Source: Flavobacteriaceae bacterium NBU2973 (GTDB lineage: Bacteria > Bacteroidota > Bacteroidia > Flavobacteriales > Flavobacteriaceae). From it: a DNA stretch of 64,000 bases. Numbering within the stretch: the first letter of the stretch is position 1; every line of letters starts with the position of its first letter. Below, piece after piece: positions 9,503 to 17,243 of the stretch. The position numbers and the translations under genes are program-made. The notes below the pieces were generated by a model. The model was not told the origin of the DNA. It worked only from the letters and a program-made list of their open reading frames with translations, and made no database searches. The stretch spans positions 62,001 to 126,000 of the forward strand of contig JAOEIQ010000005.1 in assembly GCA_026162565.1 (NCBI GenBank), written 5' to 3'.

Positions 9503-9523
9503 ATCCCGAAACAAGTTCGGGAT
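9503..9523. repeat. Inverted repeat ATCCCGAA / TTCGGGAT
   Basis: A perfect 8-bp stem with a 5-nt loop lies between the attenuator terminator and the pheA start. No T-run follows on either strand, so it is not a terminator. Its GC-rich look resembles interspersed flavobacterial elements containing CCCGAAnnnnnTTCGGG, which I recall but could not check. In the read-through transcript it would sit in the pheA 5' leader about 20-40 nt before the start codon and could affect translation. Confidence 0.55.
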
Positions 9524-9554
9524 TGTTTAAAAGCTTTTACAAAGTCTTATAAAC

Positions 9555-9582
9555 AAAAAAGTCTCGATTTTAAATCGAGACT
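9555..9582 (-). terminator. Attenuator terminator upstream of pheA
   Basis: On the minus strand AGTCTCGATTT, a single A, then AAATCGAGAC form a stem of about 10 bp followed directly by six T residues and TGTTT. This is a good intrinsic terminator placed before the first structural gene, not after one. It begins 22 nt after the stop codon of the aromatic leader peptide. Its 5' arm can alternatively pair with GTCGAGAC inside the leader-peptide reading frame (9617-9624). Confidence 0.85.
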
Positions 9583-9603
9583 CACACTAATATATTCTAT
9601 AAA

Positions 9604-9678
9604 TTACACATGCAACGTCTCGACCTCTTTGTTAAAGAAGTAGTAAAACCAGAAATATGTATAATTTTTATTGTTCAT
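9604..9678 (-). CDS. Aromatic leader peptide, 24 aa
   Basis: A short frame ATG..TAA encodes MNNKN, then YTYFWFYYFF, then NKEVETLHV. Nine of the ten residues 6-15 are aromatic: four Phe, four Tyr and one Trp. This composition cannot be chance in front of an operon for Phe and Tyr synthesis, and it is the hallmark of an attenuation control peptide. The Trp codon fits the shared DAHP synthase, which feeds all three amino acids. The peptide itself probably has no role beyond being translated. No strong Shine-Dalgarno is seen, as is usual in this phylum. Confidence 0.85.
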   Translation of the reverse strand: MNNKNYTYFWFYYFFNKEVETLHV

Positions 9679-9721
9679 TGTTATTATTGATTGTGCTAAT
9701 GTAAATAATAATTTTAAAAAT

Positions 9722-9729
9722 CAAAATTA
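9722..9729 (-). promoter_or_regulatory. -7 box of the aromatic operon
   Basis: The minus strand reads TAATTTTG, a full match to the Bacteroidota TAnnTTTG element, 44 nt upstream of the leader peptide ATG. The expected transcription start is near 9716. No good TTG at -33 is present; a TTC lies 15 nt upstream. Confidence 0.45.
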
Positions 9730-9816
9730 CGATTGCGTTTTTTTGAACCTATGACTTAAGATTTAAATAATTCTAAATAAAAAAGGAGACTTTTTAAATT
9801 ATATTTACTTTTCTTC

Positions 9817-9864
9817 AGTAAAAACTAAATATTGAAAAAATGAAATACAAAATTTAGTTTTACT
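9817..9864. repeat. Inverted repeat upstream of gldA
   Basis: AGTAAAAACTAAAT at 9817-9830 is complementary to ATTTAGTTTTACT at 9852-9864 with one extra A. This gives a 13-bp AT-rich stem around a 21-nt loop in the divergent region between the aromatic operon and gldA. There is no T-run and no gene end beside it. It may be an operator or a remnant repeat. Apart from this repeat, the attenuator and the promoter boxes, I see nothing in the 468-nt gap 9484-9960. Confidence 0.45.
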
Positions 9865-9936
9865 TCAGGAACCACTTTGTTAGTTCATGATTTATTTTAT
9901 TCATTGTTTAGGAATTTATGAATTAAAAAAATCATG

Positions 9937-9944
9937 TACTTTTG
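9937..9944 (+). promoter_or_regulatory. -7 box of gldA
   Basis: TACTTTTG matches the TAnnTTTG consensus and lies 16 nt before the gldA ATG, predicting a leader of about 10 nt. No clear TTG stands at the usual -33 distance. Confidence 0.4.
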
Positions 9945-9960
9945 AATAAACATTCTTTAC

Positions 9961-10854
9961 ATGTCTATAATTGTAGAAAATATTACCAAACTTTATAAGG
10001 ATCAAAAAGCCTTAAACAATGTCTCGTTTTCGGTAAGTAACCCTGAAGTTGTTGGGTTTTTAGGACCAAATGGAGCAGGAAAATCTACAATGATGAAAAT
10101 ACTAACAACCTTTATTAAAGCAAATGAAGGTTCTGCAACAGTAAATGGCCATGACGTTATAAGCAATAAACAAGCAGTACAAAAAAGTGTTGGCTACTTA
10201 CCAGAACATAATCCTTTGTATCTAGACATGTATGTTAAAGAGTATTTAACTTTTAATAGTCAGGTTTATAATACTCCAAAAACAAGAATCGAAGAGGTTA
10301 TAGAATTGACAGGTTTAACTCCTGAATCTCATAAAAAAATAGGACAATTATCTAAAGGGTATCGTCAACGTGTAGGTTTGGCAAATGCGCTGCTTCACAA
10401 TCCAGATGTTTTAATTTTAGATGAACCAACTACTGGTTTAGACCCAAATCAATTAGTAGATATTAGAAATCTTATAAAATCTATTGGGAAAAAGAAAACC
10501 ATTTTTTTATCGACACATATTATGCAGGAAGTTGAAGCTATGTGTGATCGTGTTATTATAATTAATAAAGGTGAAATCGTTGCAGACAAAACTTTAAAAG
10601 AACTGCGTGAAGGCAAGGAGCAGGTAGTTATTGTTGAGTTTGATTATCGTGTTGAAGATGCGTTTTTGTTAAAACTCCCAAAAGTAAAAGCTGTAAAAAA
10701 CACGTATGATTTTGTTTATGAAATCACTTTTTCTACCCAAGAAGATATGCGCTCGTACGTATTTGATTTTGCACATGATAATGAATTGAAGATATTGCAG
10801 CTCAATCAAAAAAATGCCAGTTTAGAGAGCTTGTTTAGGGAATTGACATCCTAA
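9961..10854 (+). CDS. gldA: Gliding motility ABC transporter ATP-binding protein GldA
   Basis: A 297-residue ABC ATPase. Walker A is GPNGAGKST (near residue 36), the signature is LSKGYRQRVGLANAL, Walker B is VLILDEPTTGLDP, and the switch His is in STHIMQEVE. The C-terminal 70 residues resemble the accessory region of GldA/CcmA-type subunits. It would energise the GldFG permease, known in Flavobacterium as needed for gliding. gldF and gldG are not in this window, consistent with gldA standing alone in other flavobacteria. It is followed after 4 nt by a small lipoprotein gene that could be co-transcribed. Confidence 0.93.
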   Translation: MSIIVENITKLYKDQKALNNVSFSVSNPEVVGFLGPNGAGKSTMMKILTTFIKANEGSATVNGHDVISNKQAVQKSVGYLPEHNPLYLDMYVKEYLTFNSQVYNTPKTRIEEVIELTGLTPESHKKIGQLSKGYRQRVGLANALLHNPDVLILDEPTTGLDPNQLVDIRNLIKSIGKKKTIFLSTHIMQEVEAMCDRVIIINKGEIVADKTLKELREGKEQVVIVEFDYRVEDAFLLKLPKVKAVKNTYDFVYEITFSTQEDMRSYVFDFAHDNELKILQLNQKNASLESLFRELTS

Positions 10855-10858
10855 ATTT

Positions 10859-11401
10859 ATGCTATTTAAGAAAGTAAAATATTCATTAGTTATTCTCTTT
10901 TTAATTTTTTCTTGTAAAAAAGAGAAAAATACAATTGATTATTTAATTAAATGTAAAGAAGAAGTTCAAATAATTGAACAATATCCAGATAATATTTTAA
11001 TCACATTTTGTAGTTTTAAAAATCACCTATTTAAATCTATTGGAACTCCTGATTATAAAGGAAGATATTCTTATGACTATAAAATTTTAGAGATTACGAA
11101 ATCTGATACTCTAGAAATAAACAATTCAAAATTCTTCAATAATAACTCTAATGCTTTAGAGCATCTTGTTAATAAAAAACTGAAGGCTCAATACGAGTCA
11201 AATCTTAAGATTCCCGAAATTAAAGAATGTATAAAAGCTATTGATTTTAGAAACTATTCTTTAAACGAATTTGGAATAGCTATATCTGATAAGGGAGAGA
11301 TAACCTTTAATATAAATCATAATATTGGAAGTGCATGTTTTAATGTAAAAACAAGTTCCGTAACTTTTAATTTGACAGATATCCAAGAATATGTAAAATA
11401 G
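10859..11401 (+). CDS. Hypothetical lipoprotein
   Basis: A 180-residue predicted lipoprotein: positively charged N-terminus, hydrophobic core, then lipobox LIFSC with the acylated Cys near residue 19, followed by KKEKN. The mature part is Lys- and Asn-rich with four further Cys residues, two of which (KCKEE near 31 and TFCSF near 51) could form a disulfide. I recognise no domain. It starts 4 nt after gldA, so read-through is likely. It is low in GC even for this window, and its function is unknown. Confidence 0.7.
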   Translation: MLFKKVKYSLVILFLIFSCKKEKNTIDYLIKCKEEVQIIEQYPDNILITFCSFKNHLFKSIGTPDYKGRYSYDYKILEITKSDTLEINNSKFFNNNSNALEHLVNKKLKAQYESNLKIPEIKECIKAIDFRNYSLNEFGIAISDKGEITFNINHNIGSACFNVKTSSVTFNLTDIQEYVK

Positions 11402-11417
11402 AGAAATAAGTTAGTAT

Positions 11418-12164
11418 TTATTCAAAAATAAGACGTCCTGTATACAGTTCTTCTACCTCAACTGTTTCAGGCTGATTGAGTGCTCTAACATTTCCTGTAG
11501 ATCTTATAATTCCTGTTATGGACTCTTGCGGATTAACAATCATATCGTTACTACTTCTATGTCCAACAACAATATTAGTTGCTATAAGATTCCCGCCTTC
11601 AAATCGACTAGAACCTGAAAAGAAACTAATACTTAAATCTTCCACAACTCCTGAAATATAAAAAGCAGAGATGTTATTTGAGATTACACTGAAAGATTCG
11701 CTATCTAATTCTAATCTGAAATCACCTACAGCAAAGCTATCTGGAGAGTTGAAATTTTCAGATATAACCGTTAAATCATCGTACTGCAAAACACCATCTG
11801 AAGCAATGTCATATTGAGTAGAAGAGCGTATTCTACTAATATTTGGAGCACTGACATAAATTTTAGTTATACCAAATTCTCTTGTAAAATTACAGGTATT
11901 GTTGTCTGTTAACTGTAACTCGTTTCCAACTACAACAGCTTCAACGTCATTTAATAAATTCTCTCCTGTTTCAATAACAACTTTAAACTCTGCAGCTTGT
12001 TTTAAAATAACTTCTACGTCACGATTTACCAATATGTTTTCAAATGAGCTAACTGATACTTCTTGAGTTACTAAACCTCCAGCAGTTTGAAAGCAATCTG
12101 AAGCATCTTCACTGTCGCAAGTAAAAAGAAAAAATGAGATTACTATGTATATATACTTTTTCAT
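11418..12164 (-). CDS. Head-GIN domain (DUF2807) lipoprotein
   Basis: A 248-residue lipoprotein with a signal ending FLFTC near residue 17. The mature protein has the DUF2807/head-GIN pattern: short beta repeats with alternating hydrophobics, including VSSFENILVNRDVEVILKQ, ETGENLLNDVEAVV, and later VISENFNSPDSFAVGD. The fold is a right-handed beta-helix-like adhesin of unknown role. The frame opens at 12197, but the ATG at 12164 gives a clean lipoprotein signal and was chosen. It lies 57 nt downstream of the acyloxyacyl hydrolase, probably in one transcript. It converges with the upstream-strand lipoprotein gene. Confidence 0.85.
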   Translation of the reverse strand: MKKYIYIVISFFLFTCDSEDASDCFQTAGGLVTQEVSVSSFENILVNRDVEVILKQAAEFKVVIETGENLLNDVEAVVVGNELQLTDNNTCNFTREFGITKIYVSAPNISRIRSSTQYDIASDGVLQYDDLTVISENFNSPDSFAVGDFRLELDSESFSVISNNISAFYISGVVEDLSISFFSGSSRFEGGNLIATNIVVGHRSSNDMIVNPQESITGIIRSTGNVRALNQPETVEVEELYTGRLIFE

Positions 12165-12221
12165 AATAGATTCTGTTTGAGGTTTCGAGTGCCTCAACCT
12201 CCAAACTAAATAACAATTAAA

Positions 12222-13313
12222 TTATAATCTAACTCCTATTCCAAATTCTACAGCTTCTGCTTTGGCAGCGTGCGATTTTAAGGTCATTGCTCCAAAGAAT
12301 TTTTTACCAAAATAATGTTTTAAACCAATTCTAAAATAGGTTCGCCCTTCAAAATCAAATGGATAATACACGTAATATCCAACTTGTGTTTCTATACTTA
12401 ACTTATTAATAAATAATTCGTGTCCAGCAAACAAACCAACACGTTTATAATCCTCATCACCAGACACATTGTCTTCAGGGAAAGCTACAGATTTAAACGC
12501 TATTAATTCTTTTAAAAAATTTGAGAAAAACACATCTGCTCCAAACTGAACAGCACTTTTATGACTTAATCGTTTATCTGCATAAGCACTCACTACATAA
12601 AATGCATACTGACCACTATCTATAATATCGCTTTCATTAATTCCAGTACGTAAAGCAATGTTATATTTAATAGGTTCTGTAAATTTTTCTTTGGTAGCCG
12701 TTTCTATATACTCTGGCTCTTCTTCATCTAAATTATAAGTAACTCCAACATTTAAAGCAATAGTATTTATGCTAGTATTTGGTGCTTTTACATTAGCATT
12801 AGAATAATGAATAAGCGACAAACCAGCTTGCAGCCCAAAACGATCTATAATACGTTCTTTCTTATAATTAAACATTAAATAGGTACTACTCATTAACTTG
12901 GAACCAAAAGCTATATTTTTAAAATTATCAACCTTATCGTAAGGATTAGTTGTAAAAGCTAAACCTTGACCAACACGTAGCATTAAGTTTCGTTTAAAAA
13001 AGTAGAAGTTGAAATGACCATACAAAGCGTAGTTATTACCTAAAACGTCATTTTTTAAATTCTGATAGCTAAACGAGACACCATAATCTGGATAACCATA
13101 TCGTTGTTGCCAGCCTTGATCTCCAAAGGTTTTTTTGTTCCAACTGATTATAGTTCCTTCAGGGTGACCTTGAATAAGATGTAAGATATCATCATTATGA
13201 AGTGCTATATTACCTCTAAAATAGTTTACATCTACATACGAATTAGTAGTTGTTTCTTGAGCAGATATAGTCAAGACCAGAAATAATAAAATAGATGATA
13301 ATAGCTTTTGCAT
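12222..13313 (-). CDS. Acyloxyacyl hydrolase, PagL-like lipid A 3-O-deacylase
   Basis: A 363-residue outer-membrane protein with a signal peptide ending at about residue 18 (LTISAQ). A single beta-barrel follows, with alternating aromatic strands. The PagL active-site signature His-x-Ser-Asn appears as SLIHYSNANV near residue 167, pointing to deacylation of lipid A at the outer leaflet. The C-terminal strand ends in Leu after EFGIGVRL, an outer-membrane barrel terminus. It is longer than classic PagL (about 170 aa), as is usual for Bacteroidota members. Substrate and activity are inferred from the motif. Confidence 0.82.
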   Translation of the reverse strand: MQKLLSSILLFLVLTISAQETTTNSYVDVNYFRGNIALHNDDILHLIQGHPEGTIISWNKKTFGDQGWQQRYGYPDYGVSFSYQNLKNDVLGNNYALYGHFNFYFFKRNLMLRVGQGLAFTTNPYDKVDNFKNIAFGSKLMSSTYLMFNYKKERIIDRFGLQAGLSLIHYSNANVKAPNTSINTIALNVGVTYNLDEEEPEYIETATKEKFTEPIKYNIALRTGINESDIIDSGQYAFYVVSAYADKRLSHKSAVQFGADVFFSNFLKELIAFKSVAFPEDNVSGDEDYKRVGLFAGHELFINKLSIETQVGYYVYYPFDFEGRTYFRIGLKHYFGKKFFGAMTLKSHAAKAEAVEFGIGVRL

Positions 13314-13330
13314 CTGCTTAATTAGAGACG

Positions 13331-13338
13331 CAAATGTA
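13331..13338 (-). promoter_or_regulatory. -7 box of the acyloxyacyl hydrolase gene
   Basis: The minus strand reads TACATTTG, a full TAnnTTTG match, 17 nt upstream of the ATG at 13313. The predicted leader is about 12 nt. Confidence 0.45.
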
Positions 13339-13377
13339 AGGATAAATTCTAATTAGAAAATTCCCTAGATTTTAAGA

Positions 13378-13473
13378 TTACATAAAGTAGGCCATCAAAA
13401 GAGATACAACAGTAAGTAGCAAAATTTGAATAGCAAACTTAAACTCGTGTTTATTCTTTTTTAATATGTTCAT
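13378..13473 (-). CDS. Small membrane peptide, 31 aa
   Basis: A short frame encodes MNILKKNKHEFKFAIQ, then ILLLTVVSLLMAYFM. It has a basic N-terminus followed by a single 15-residue hydrophobic helix to the very end, typical of small inner-membrane peptides. It lies on its own in the 251-nt gap between hom and the acyloxyacyl hydrolase gene, co-directional with both. No homologue is recalled with certainty. Its realness rests on the clean start, the charge/hydrophobic layout and the lack of any other use of this gap, so confidence is moderate. Confidence 0.5.
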   Translation of the reverse strand: MNILKKNKHEFKFAIQILLLTVVSLLMAYFM

Positions 13474-13564
13474 GTGATTTTGATTGATTTAATTAACACG
13501 GTAAAATTCTGTATTTCATTTATTATTCATGTTTCCTAATCAAGAAAAAAATGTAACTTTTACA

Positions 13565-14635
13565 TTAACTCAGTTGAGTTGAAATTTTTATAATCTCTGA
13601 AAATAAGCCTCTTGCAGTCACTTCTTTTCCTGCTCCAGAACCTTTTATAACTAATGGTTGTTTATTATAAGTTTCTGTGAATATTTCAAACACATTATCA
13701 GTTCCTTTTAGTTGACCTAAAGTAGATGCTCTTTTTACATGTTCTAATTTTACCTCTAGCTTTTTATTTGATACATCTAAACTCCCAACATATCGCAATA
13801 CGTTATTTTTACTTTGGACATCTTTTATTTCGTTAAAAGGTTTGTCCAACTCTTTGATTCTTTTTTTAAATTGAGACAAGGTGGTTTTACCATTAAGCTG
13901 TTTTGGAACTAGCGATTTTATTGACACATCCTGTAACTCTAAATTTAAATCGAGCTCTCGAGCCAGAATCAATAATTTTCTAGCTACGTCTTTCCCTGAA
14001 AGATCCTCACGAGCGTCAGGCTCTGTTAAGCCTAATTCGGTAGCTTGATTTAGCACTTTAGAAAAAGGTATGTCAGCGTCAGAAAATGTATTAAAAACAT
14101 AGCTTAAAGAACCTGAAAACACACCTTTTATGGTTTGTATTTGATCTCCTGAGTTATGCAAACTTTTAATCGTTTCTATAATTGGCAAAGCTGCTCCAAC
14201 ATTGGTTTCGTATAAAAACTGTTTATTATGCTTTTTAAGTACTAATCGCAAGTGATTATAGAATTCGGCATGTAAGCTGTTAGCAATTTTATTTGCTGAA
14301 ATGATATGAAAACCATTTTCAATTAATTGAATATAATTTTTTACCAAACTAGAACTTGCAGTTGCATCAATAGCAATTAAATTATTAAACCCTTTCTCCT
14401 TCACAAACCTTATAATATCTGATATTTTATAAGGAACAGAAAATGCTTCGAAATCTGTTTGCCAACTATTAGCAATGCCTTCTTCTTTAAAAAAAGCCAA
14501 TCGTGAATTTGCAATAACTGGAATCTTTATTTTAAGGTGATTCCGTTCAAGATGCTGTTGTGCTGTTTCTATTTGTTGTATTAATGTGCTGCCGACATTA
14601 CCAATGCCGAACAAGACTATGTGTATTGTTTTCAA
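13565..14635 (-). CDS. Homoserine dehydrogenase
   Basis: A 356-residue NAD(P)-dependent enzyme reducing aspartate semialdehyde to homoserine for Met and Thr synthesis. The Rossmann motif FGIGNVGS lies at residues 9-16. The catalytic region includes SANKIANS, YETNVGAALPI, GVFSGSLSYVFNTF and TEPDAREDLSGKDVARKLLILAR. The latter pattern is that of the C-terminal half of bifunctional ThrA, but no aspartokinase or ACT domain is attached. The start overlaps the metX 3' end by 38 nt, so the two are coupled. It is the last gene of a metY-metX-hom transcript behind a SAM-I riboswitch. Confidence 0.93.
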   Translation of the reverse strand: MKTIHIVLFGIGNVGSTLIQQIETAQQHLERNHLKIKIPVIANSRLAFFKEEGIANSWQTDFEAFSVPYKISDIIRFVKEKGFNNLIAIDATASSSLVKNYIQLIENGFHIISANKIANSLHAEFYNHLRLVLKKHNKQFLYETNVGAALPIIETIKSLHNSGDQIQTIKGVFSGSLSYVFNTFSDADIPFSKVLNQATELGLTEPDAREDLSGKDVARKLLILARELDLNLELQDVSIKSLVPKQLNGKTTLSQFKKRIKELDKPFNEIKDVQSKNNVLRYVGSLDVSNKKLEVKLEHVKRASTLGQLKGTDNVFEIFTETYNKQPLVIKGSGAGKEVTARGLFSEIIKISTQLS

Positions 14636-15614
14636 TGTGTTTGGGTTTTAGTTGAAAAATTGGTTTTAAAAATTTTTCCAATTGCTCATATTCGATTAAA
14701 AATGCGTCATGACCATGAATGGACTTAATTTCATGTATTGCTACGTCTTCTTTCACAAGTTTTAATTCTACGAAGGTGTCCCAGTTTTCATCTGATTTAA
14801 AAAACAAATCTGAATTAATGGTTACTATATGAATACTTGCTGAAATCTTTGAAGCCACTTCTTGAAACATTCCTCTATTGTGAGTAATATCGATAGTTCG
14901 TAAAACTTGATTCATCATTTTATAGGCAGATAATTTAAATCTGTTATTCAGAGTCTTGCCATGATGGTTCAACCAACTTTCAATATTAAATAAATGTATA
15001 TCTTTTTTACTTCTACTAAACTTTTGAGTTAACGATTCTGGAGTTCTATATAAAGTCATGGCATGCATTCTTGCATCAGCCAATGGTTGAGTTGAATTAT
15101 TTAAAATAGTGTCTTGAATATGGCAATTGGCAATCAACCAATCTGTAGACTTCCAATCTGTCGCGATAGGAATAAGATGATCCATTAAATCTGGTTTAAG
15201 TGCTGCTAATTCCCAAGCTATTCCGCCTCCAACTGAACCTCCAATTACTGCAAAAAGGCTTTCAATTTCTAATTTTTCTAATCCTAGAGAAAAGATTTTT
15301 GCTATATCCTTTGCAGTAAAATCTTTATAATTTTCAATTAAATTATCATCTTTATTATCAAAACCATTTCCAGGAATATTAAATGCTATAATCGTATAAT
15401 TATTTGTATCGATGCATTTATGGTTTCCTATCAAATCTCTCCACCAACCATTATCACCTGTTACTTCAGAATTCCCTGTTAGAGCATGATTAACTAAAAC
15501 AATTGGAGCAGAATGTAAGGGCTTACCAAATAACTGGTAAGACAACTCTATAGTAGTTGACTTACCAGATTTAGTAATGAAATGTGGTATTTGTAAATAC
15601 TGCAATTGTGACAT
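14598..15614 (-). CDS. metX: Homoserine O-acetyltransferase family alpha/beta hydrolase
   Basis: A 338-residue alpha/beta-hydrolase enzyme acylating homoserine before sulfhydrylation. The family N-terminal pattern VNHALTGNSEVTGDNGWW is present. The nucleophile elbow is GGSVGGGIAWE near residue 128, and the expected Asp and His of the triad are in INSDLFFK and SIHGHDAFL. Acetyl versus succinyl specificity was not determined from sequence. It lies 11 nt after metY and overlaps hom by 38 nt. It is a little shorter than typical MetX (about 350-380 aa). Confidence 0.9.
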   Translation of the reverse strand: MSQLQYLQIPHFITKSGKSTTIELSYQLFGKPLHSAPIVLVNHALTGNSEVTGDNGWWRDLIGNHKCIDTNNYTIIAFNIPGNGFDNKDDNLIENYKDFTAKDIAKIFSLGLEKLEIESLFAVIGGSVGGGIAWELAALKPDLMDHLIPIATDWKSTDWLIANCHIQDTILNNSTQPLADARMHAMTLYRTPESLTQKFSRSKKDIHLFNIESWLNHHGKTLNNRFKLSAYKMMNQVLRTIDITHNRGMFQEVASKISASIHIVTINSDLFFKSDENWDTFVELKLVKEDVAIHEIKSIHGHDAFLIEYEQLEKFLKPIFQLKPKHIENNTHSLVRHW

Positions 15615-15625
15615 TTTAAAACAAT

Positions 15626-16921
15626 TTAATGTTGTAAAACCGTTTTTGTCACCACAGCAAAAGCTTCTTTTAAATCCGCTTTTAAATCCTCTATATTTTC
15701 CAAACCAACAGACAAGCGAATTAAATCTTTAGTAACTCCTGTACTTTCTTGTGCTTCGTCACTCAATTGTTGGTGAGTTGTACTAGCAGGATGAATAATT
15801 AAAGATTTTGTATCGCCAATATTGGCTAATAATGAAAATAGTTTAGTAGTATCTGCTATTGTTTTTGCAGAAGCATAACCACCTTTCACTCCAAAGGTTA
15901 CAATACCACTTTGTCCATTAGGCAAGTATTTATTAGCAAGGCTTTTATACTTACTTGACTCTAATCCTGGATAATTAACCCATTCTACTTCTTCTTGATT
16001 TTGTAACCATTTAGCCAATTCTAGAGCGTTCTCACTATGCTTTTTTATGCGTAGTTCTAAAGTCTCTAGTCCTTGAATAATTTGAAAAGCATTAAATGGA
16101 CTTAAAGCTCCACCATAATCACGAAGACCTTCTATTCGTACTTTTGCAATAAATGCTGCCGCTTCTAATGCTTCACTATAAACTAATCCATGATATCCAG
16201 CTGAAGGTTCTGTAAATTCTGGAAATTTACCATTAGACCAATCAAAAGTTCCAGCGTCAATTATAACTCCTCCTAATGCTGTTCCATTACCATTTATATA
16301 TTTTGTTAGAGAGTGAATAACAATATTTGCACCATACTCAATAGGATTTAATAGATATGGAGTAGCGACTGTATTATCTACAATTAATGGAACTTTATAG
16401 GCTTTCGCTTGTTTAGATATTGCTTCAATGTCTAATACATCAAGTTTAGGGTTACCTAAAGACTCTATAAAAAATACTCTAGTGTTTTCTTGAGCAGCAT
16501 CTTTAAAATTTTCTGGATTTGAAGGATCAACAAAAGTTGTTGTAATACCATGACGTGGTAGAGTAACACTTAATAAATTATAGGTTCCTCCATACAAACT
16601 ATTAGATGCTACAATATGATCTCCAGCTTTTAACAATGTAAGTAGTGACGTTGCAATTGCAGACGTTCCAGAAGCGGTTACTACTGCTGCAATTCCTCCT
16701 TCCAGAGCTGCTAGTCGTTGTTCTAAAATATCGTTTGTAGGATTGTTAATTCTGGTATAAATATTACCAGTTTCAGCAAGGGCAAAAAGGTTAGCAGCAT
16801 GATTAGAGTCATTAAAAACATAAGCTGTTGATTGATAAATTGGAACTGCTCGTGTTCCACCATTTGTTTGAACATCGTGTCCAGCGTGCAACGCTTTTGT
16901 TGCAAATTTTTGTGTACTCAT
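15626..16921 (-). CDS. metY: O-acetylhomoserine sulfhydrylase
   Basis: A 431-residue PLP enzyme of the Cys/Met metabolism family that forms homocysteine from O-acetylhomoserine and sulfide. The lysine is in HSLTKYINGNGTALGG near residue 208, with TRINNPTNDILEQRLAALEGG, SLYGGTYNLL and VDNTVATPYLLNP all visible. The length (about 430) fits MetY rather than the shorter MetB/MetC (about 380). It is the first gene behind a SAM-I riboswitch, 122 nt downstream of the aptamer, so its expression should fall when SAM is plentiful. Confidence 0.95.
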   Translation of the reverse strand: MSTQKFATKALHAGHDVQTNGGTRAVPIYQSTAYVFNDSNHAANLFALAETGNIYTRINNPTNDILEQRLAALEGGIAAVVTASGTSAIATSLLTLLKAGDHIVASNSLYGGTYNLLSVTLPRHGITTTFVDPSNPENFKDAAQENTRVFFIESLGNPKLDVLDIEAISKQAKAYKVPLIVDNTVATPYLLNPIEYGANIVIHSLTKYINGNGTALGGVIIDAGTFDWSNGKFPEFTEPSAGYHGLVYSEALEAAAFIAKVRIEGLRDYGGALSPFNAFQIIQGLETLELRIKKHSENALELAKWLQNQEEVEWVNYPGLESSKYKSLANKYLPNGQSGIVTFGVKGGYASAKTIADTTKLFSLLANIGDTKSLIIHPASTTHQQLSDEAQESTGVTKDLIRLSVGLENIEDLKADLKEAFAVVTKTVLQH

Positions 16922-17043
16922 TTTTCTAATTTTTGAGTTAATAAATAATTAAACCAAAAGTCAAATGCGCTTTAAAAAAAAGCGTACTTAATAGAAAAAT
17001 GTTAAAAAGAAAATTACCAAATACAGATGAGTACTTGGTTTGA

Positions 17044-17163
17044 GTTATCTATCCGAATTCGTGAGAAATGATTCACGTTTTCAAGTAGAATTTAGCACCT
17101 TCTTAATTGCTTAAGGGTTGCTAAGGCTTCAATGGGTCTATTCCCTCCACCTTTCTTGATAAC
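17044..17163 (-). ncRNA. SAM-I riboswitch (S-box) controlling metY-metX-hom
   Basis: On the minus strand the 322-nt gap between metY and the next gene holds a full S-box aptamer. P1 is GTTATC (17163-17158) with GATAAC (17049-17044). In between come AAGAAAGGTGGAGGGA, GACCC, TTGAAGCCTTAGCAACCC, then AAGGTGCTAAATTC, an ACGTGAATCATTTCTCACG hairpin, and GGATAGATAAC. These blocks are the conserved core of the SAM-I class. The expression platform is less clear. A weak hairpin CGCTTT/AAAGCG (16984-16968) lies 60 nt downstream without a proper U-run, so control could be transcriptional or translational. The remaining gap sequence shows nothing else. Confidence 0.95.
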
Positions 17164-17243
17164 ATTTCAGTAAGTGTTTGAACTTTGTGAATACAAATAT
17201 TGCTTCAGAAAAATTTAATTTCCAAATTTATTTTCAAAAAAAG

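Larger units (their letters stand above)
9555..9716 (-). promoter_or_regulatory. Aromatic amino acid transcription attenuator
   Basis: This leader contains, in transcript order, a leader peptide frame (9678-9604), an antiterminator strand GUCGAGAC (9624-9617) in codons 18-21 of that frame, and the terminator hairpin (9582-9561) with its U-run. GUCGAGAC pairs over 8 bp, one of them G-U, with the terminator 5' arm GUCUCGAU. A ribosome stalled at the aromatic codons (residues 6-15) leaves GUCGAGAC free, so the antiterminator forms. A ribosome reaching the stop codon would mask it, so the terminator forms. This is the trp/phe-type attenuation logic, inferred from the geometry. The 5' end is estimated from the -7 box. 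Confidence 0.8.

Noticed and set aside
16968-16984. CGCTTT/AAAGCG hairpin downstream of the SAM-I aptamer as a terminator
   Set aside because: The stem is only 6 bp and the following bases (CATTTGACTTTT) are a poor U-run; it is mentioned as a possible platform but not listed as a terminator.
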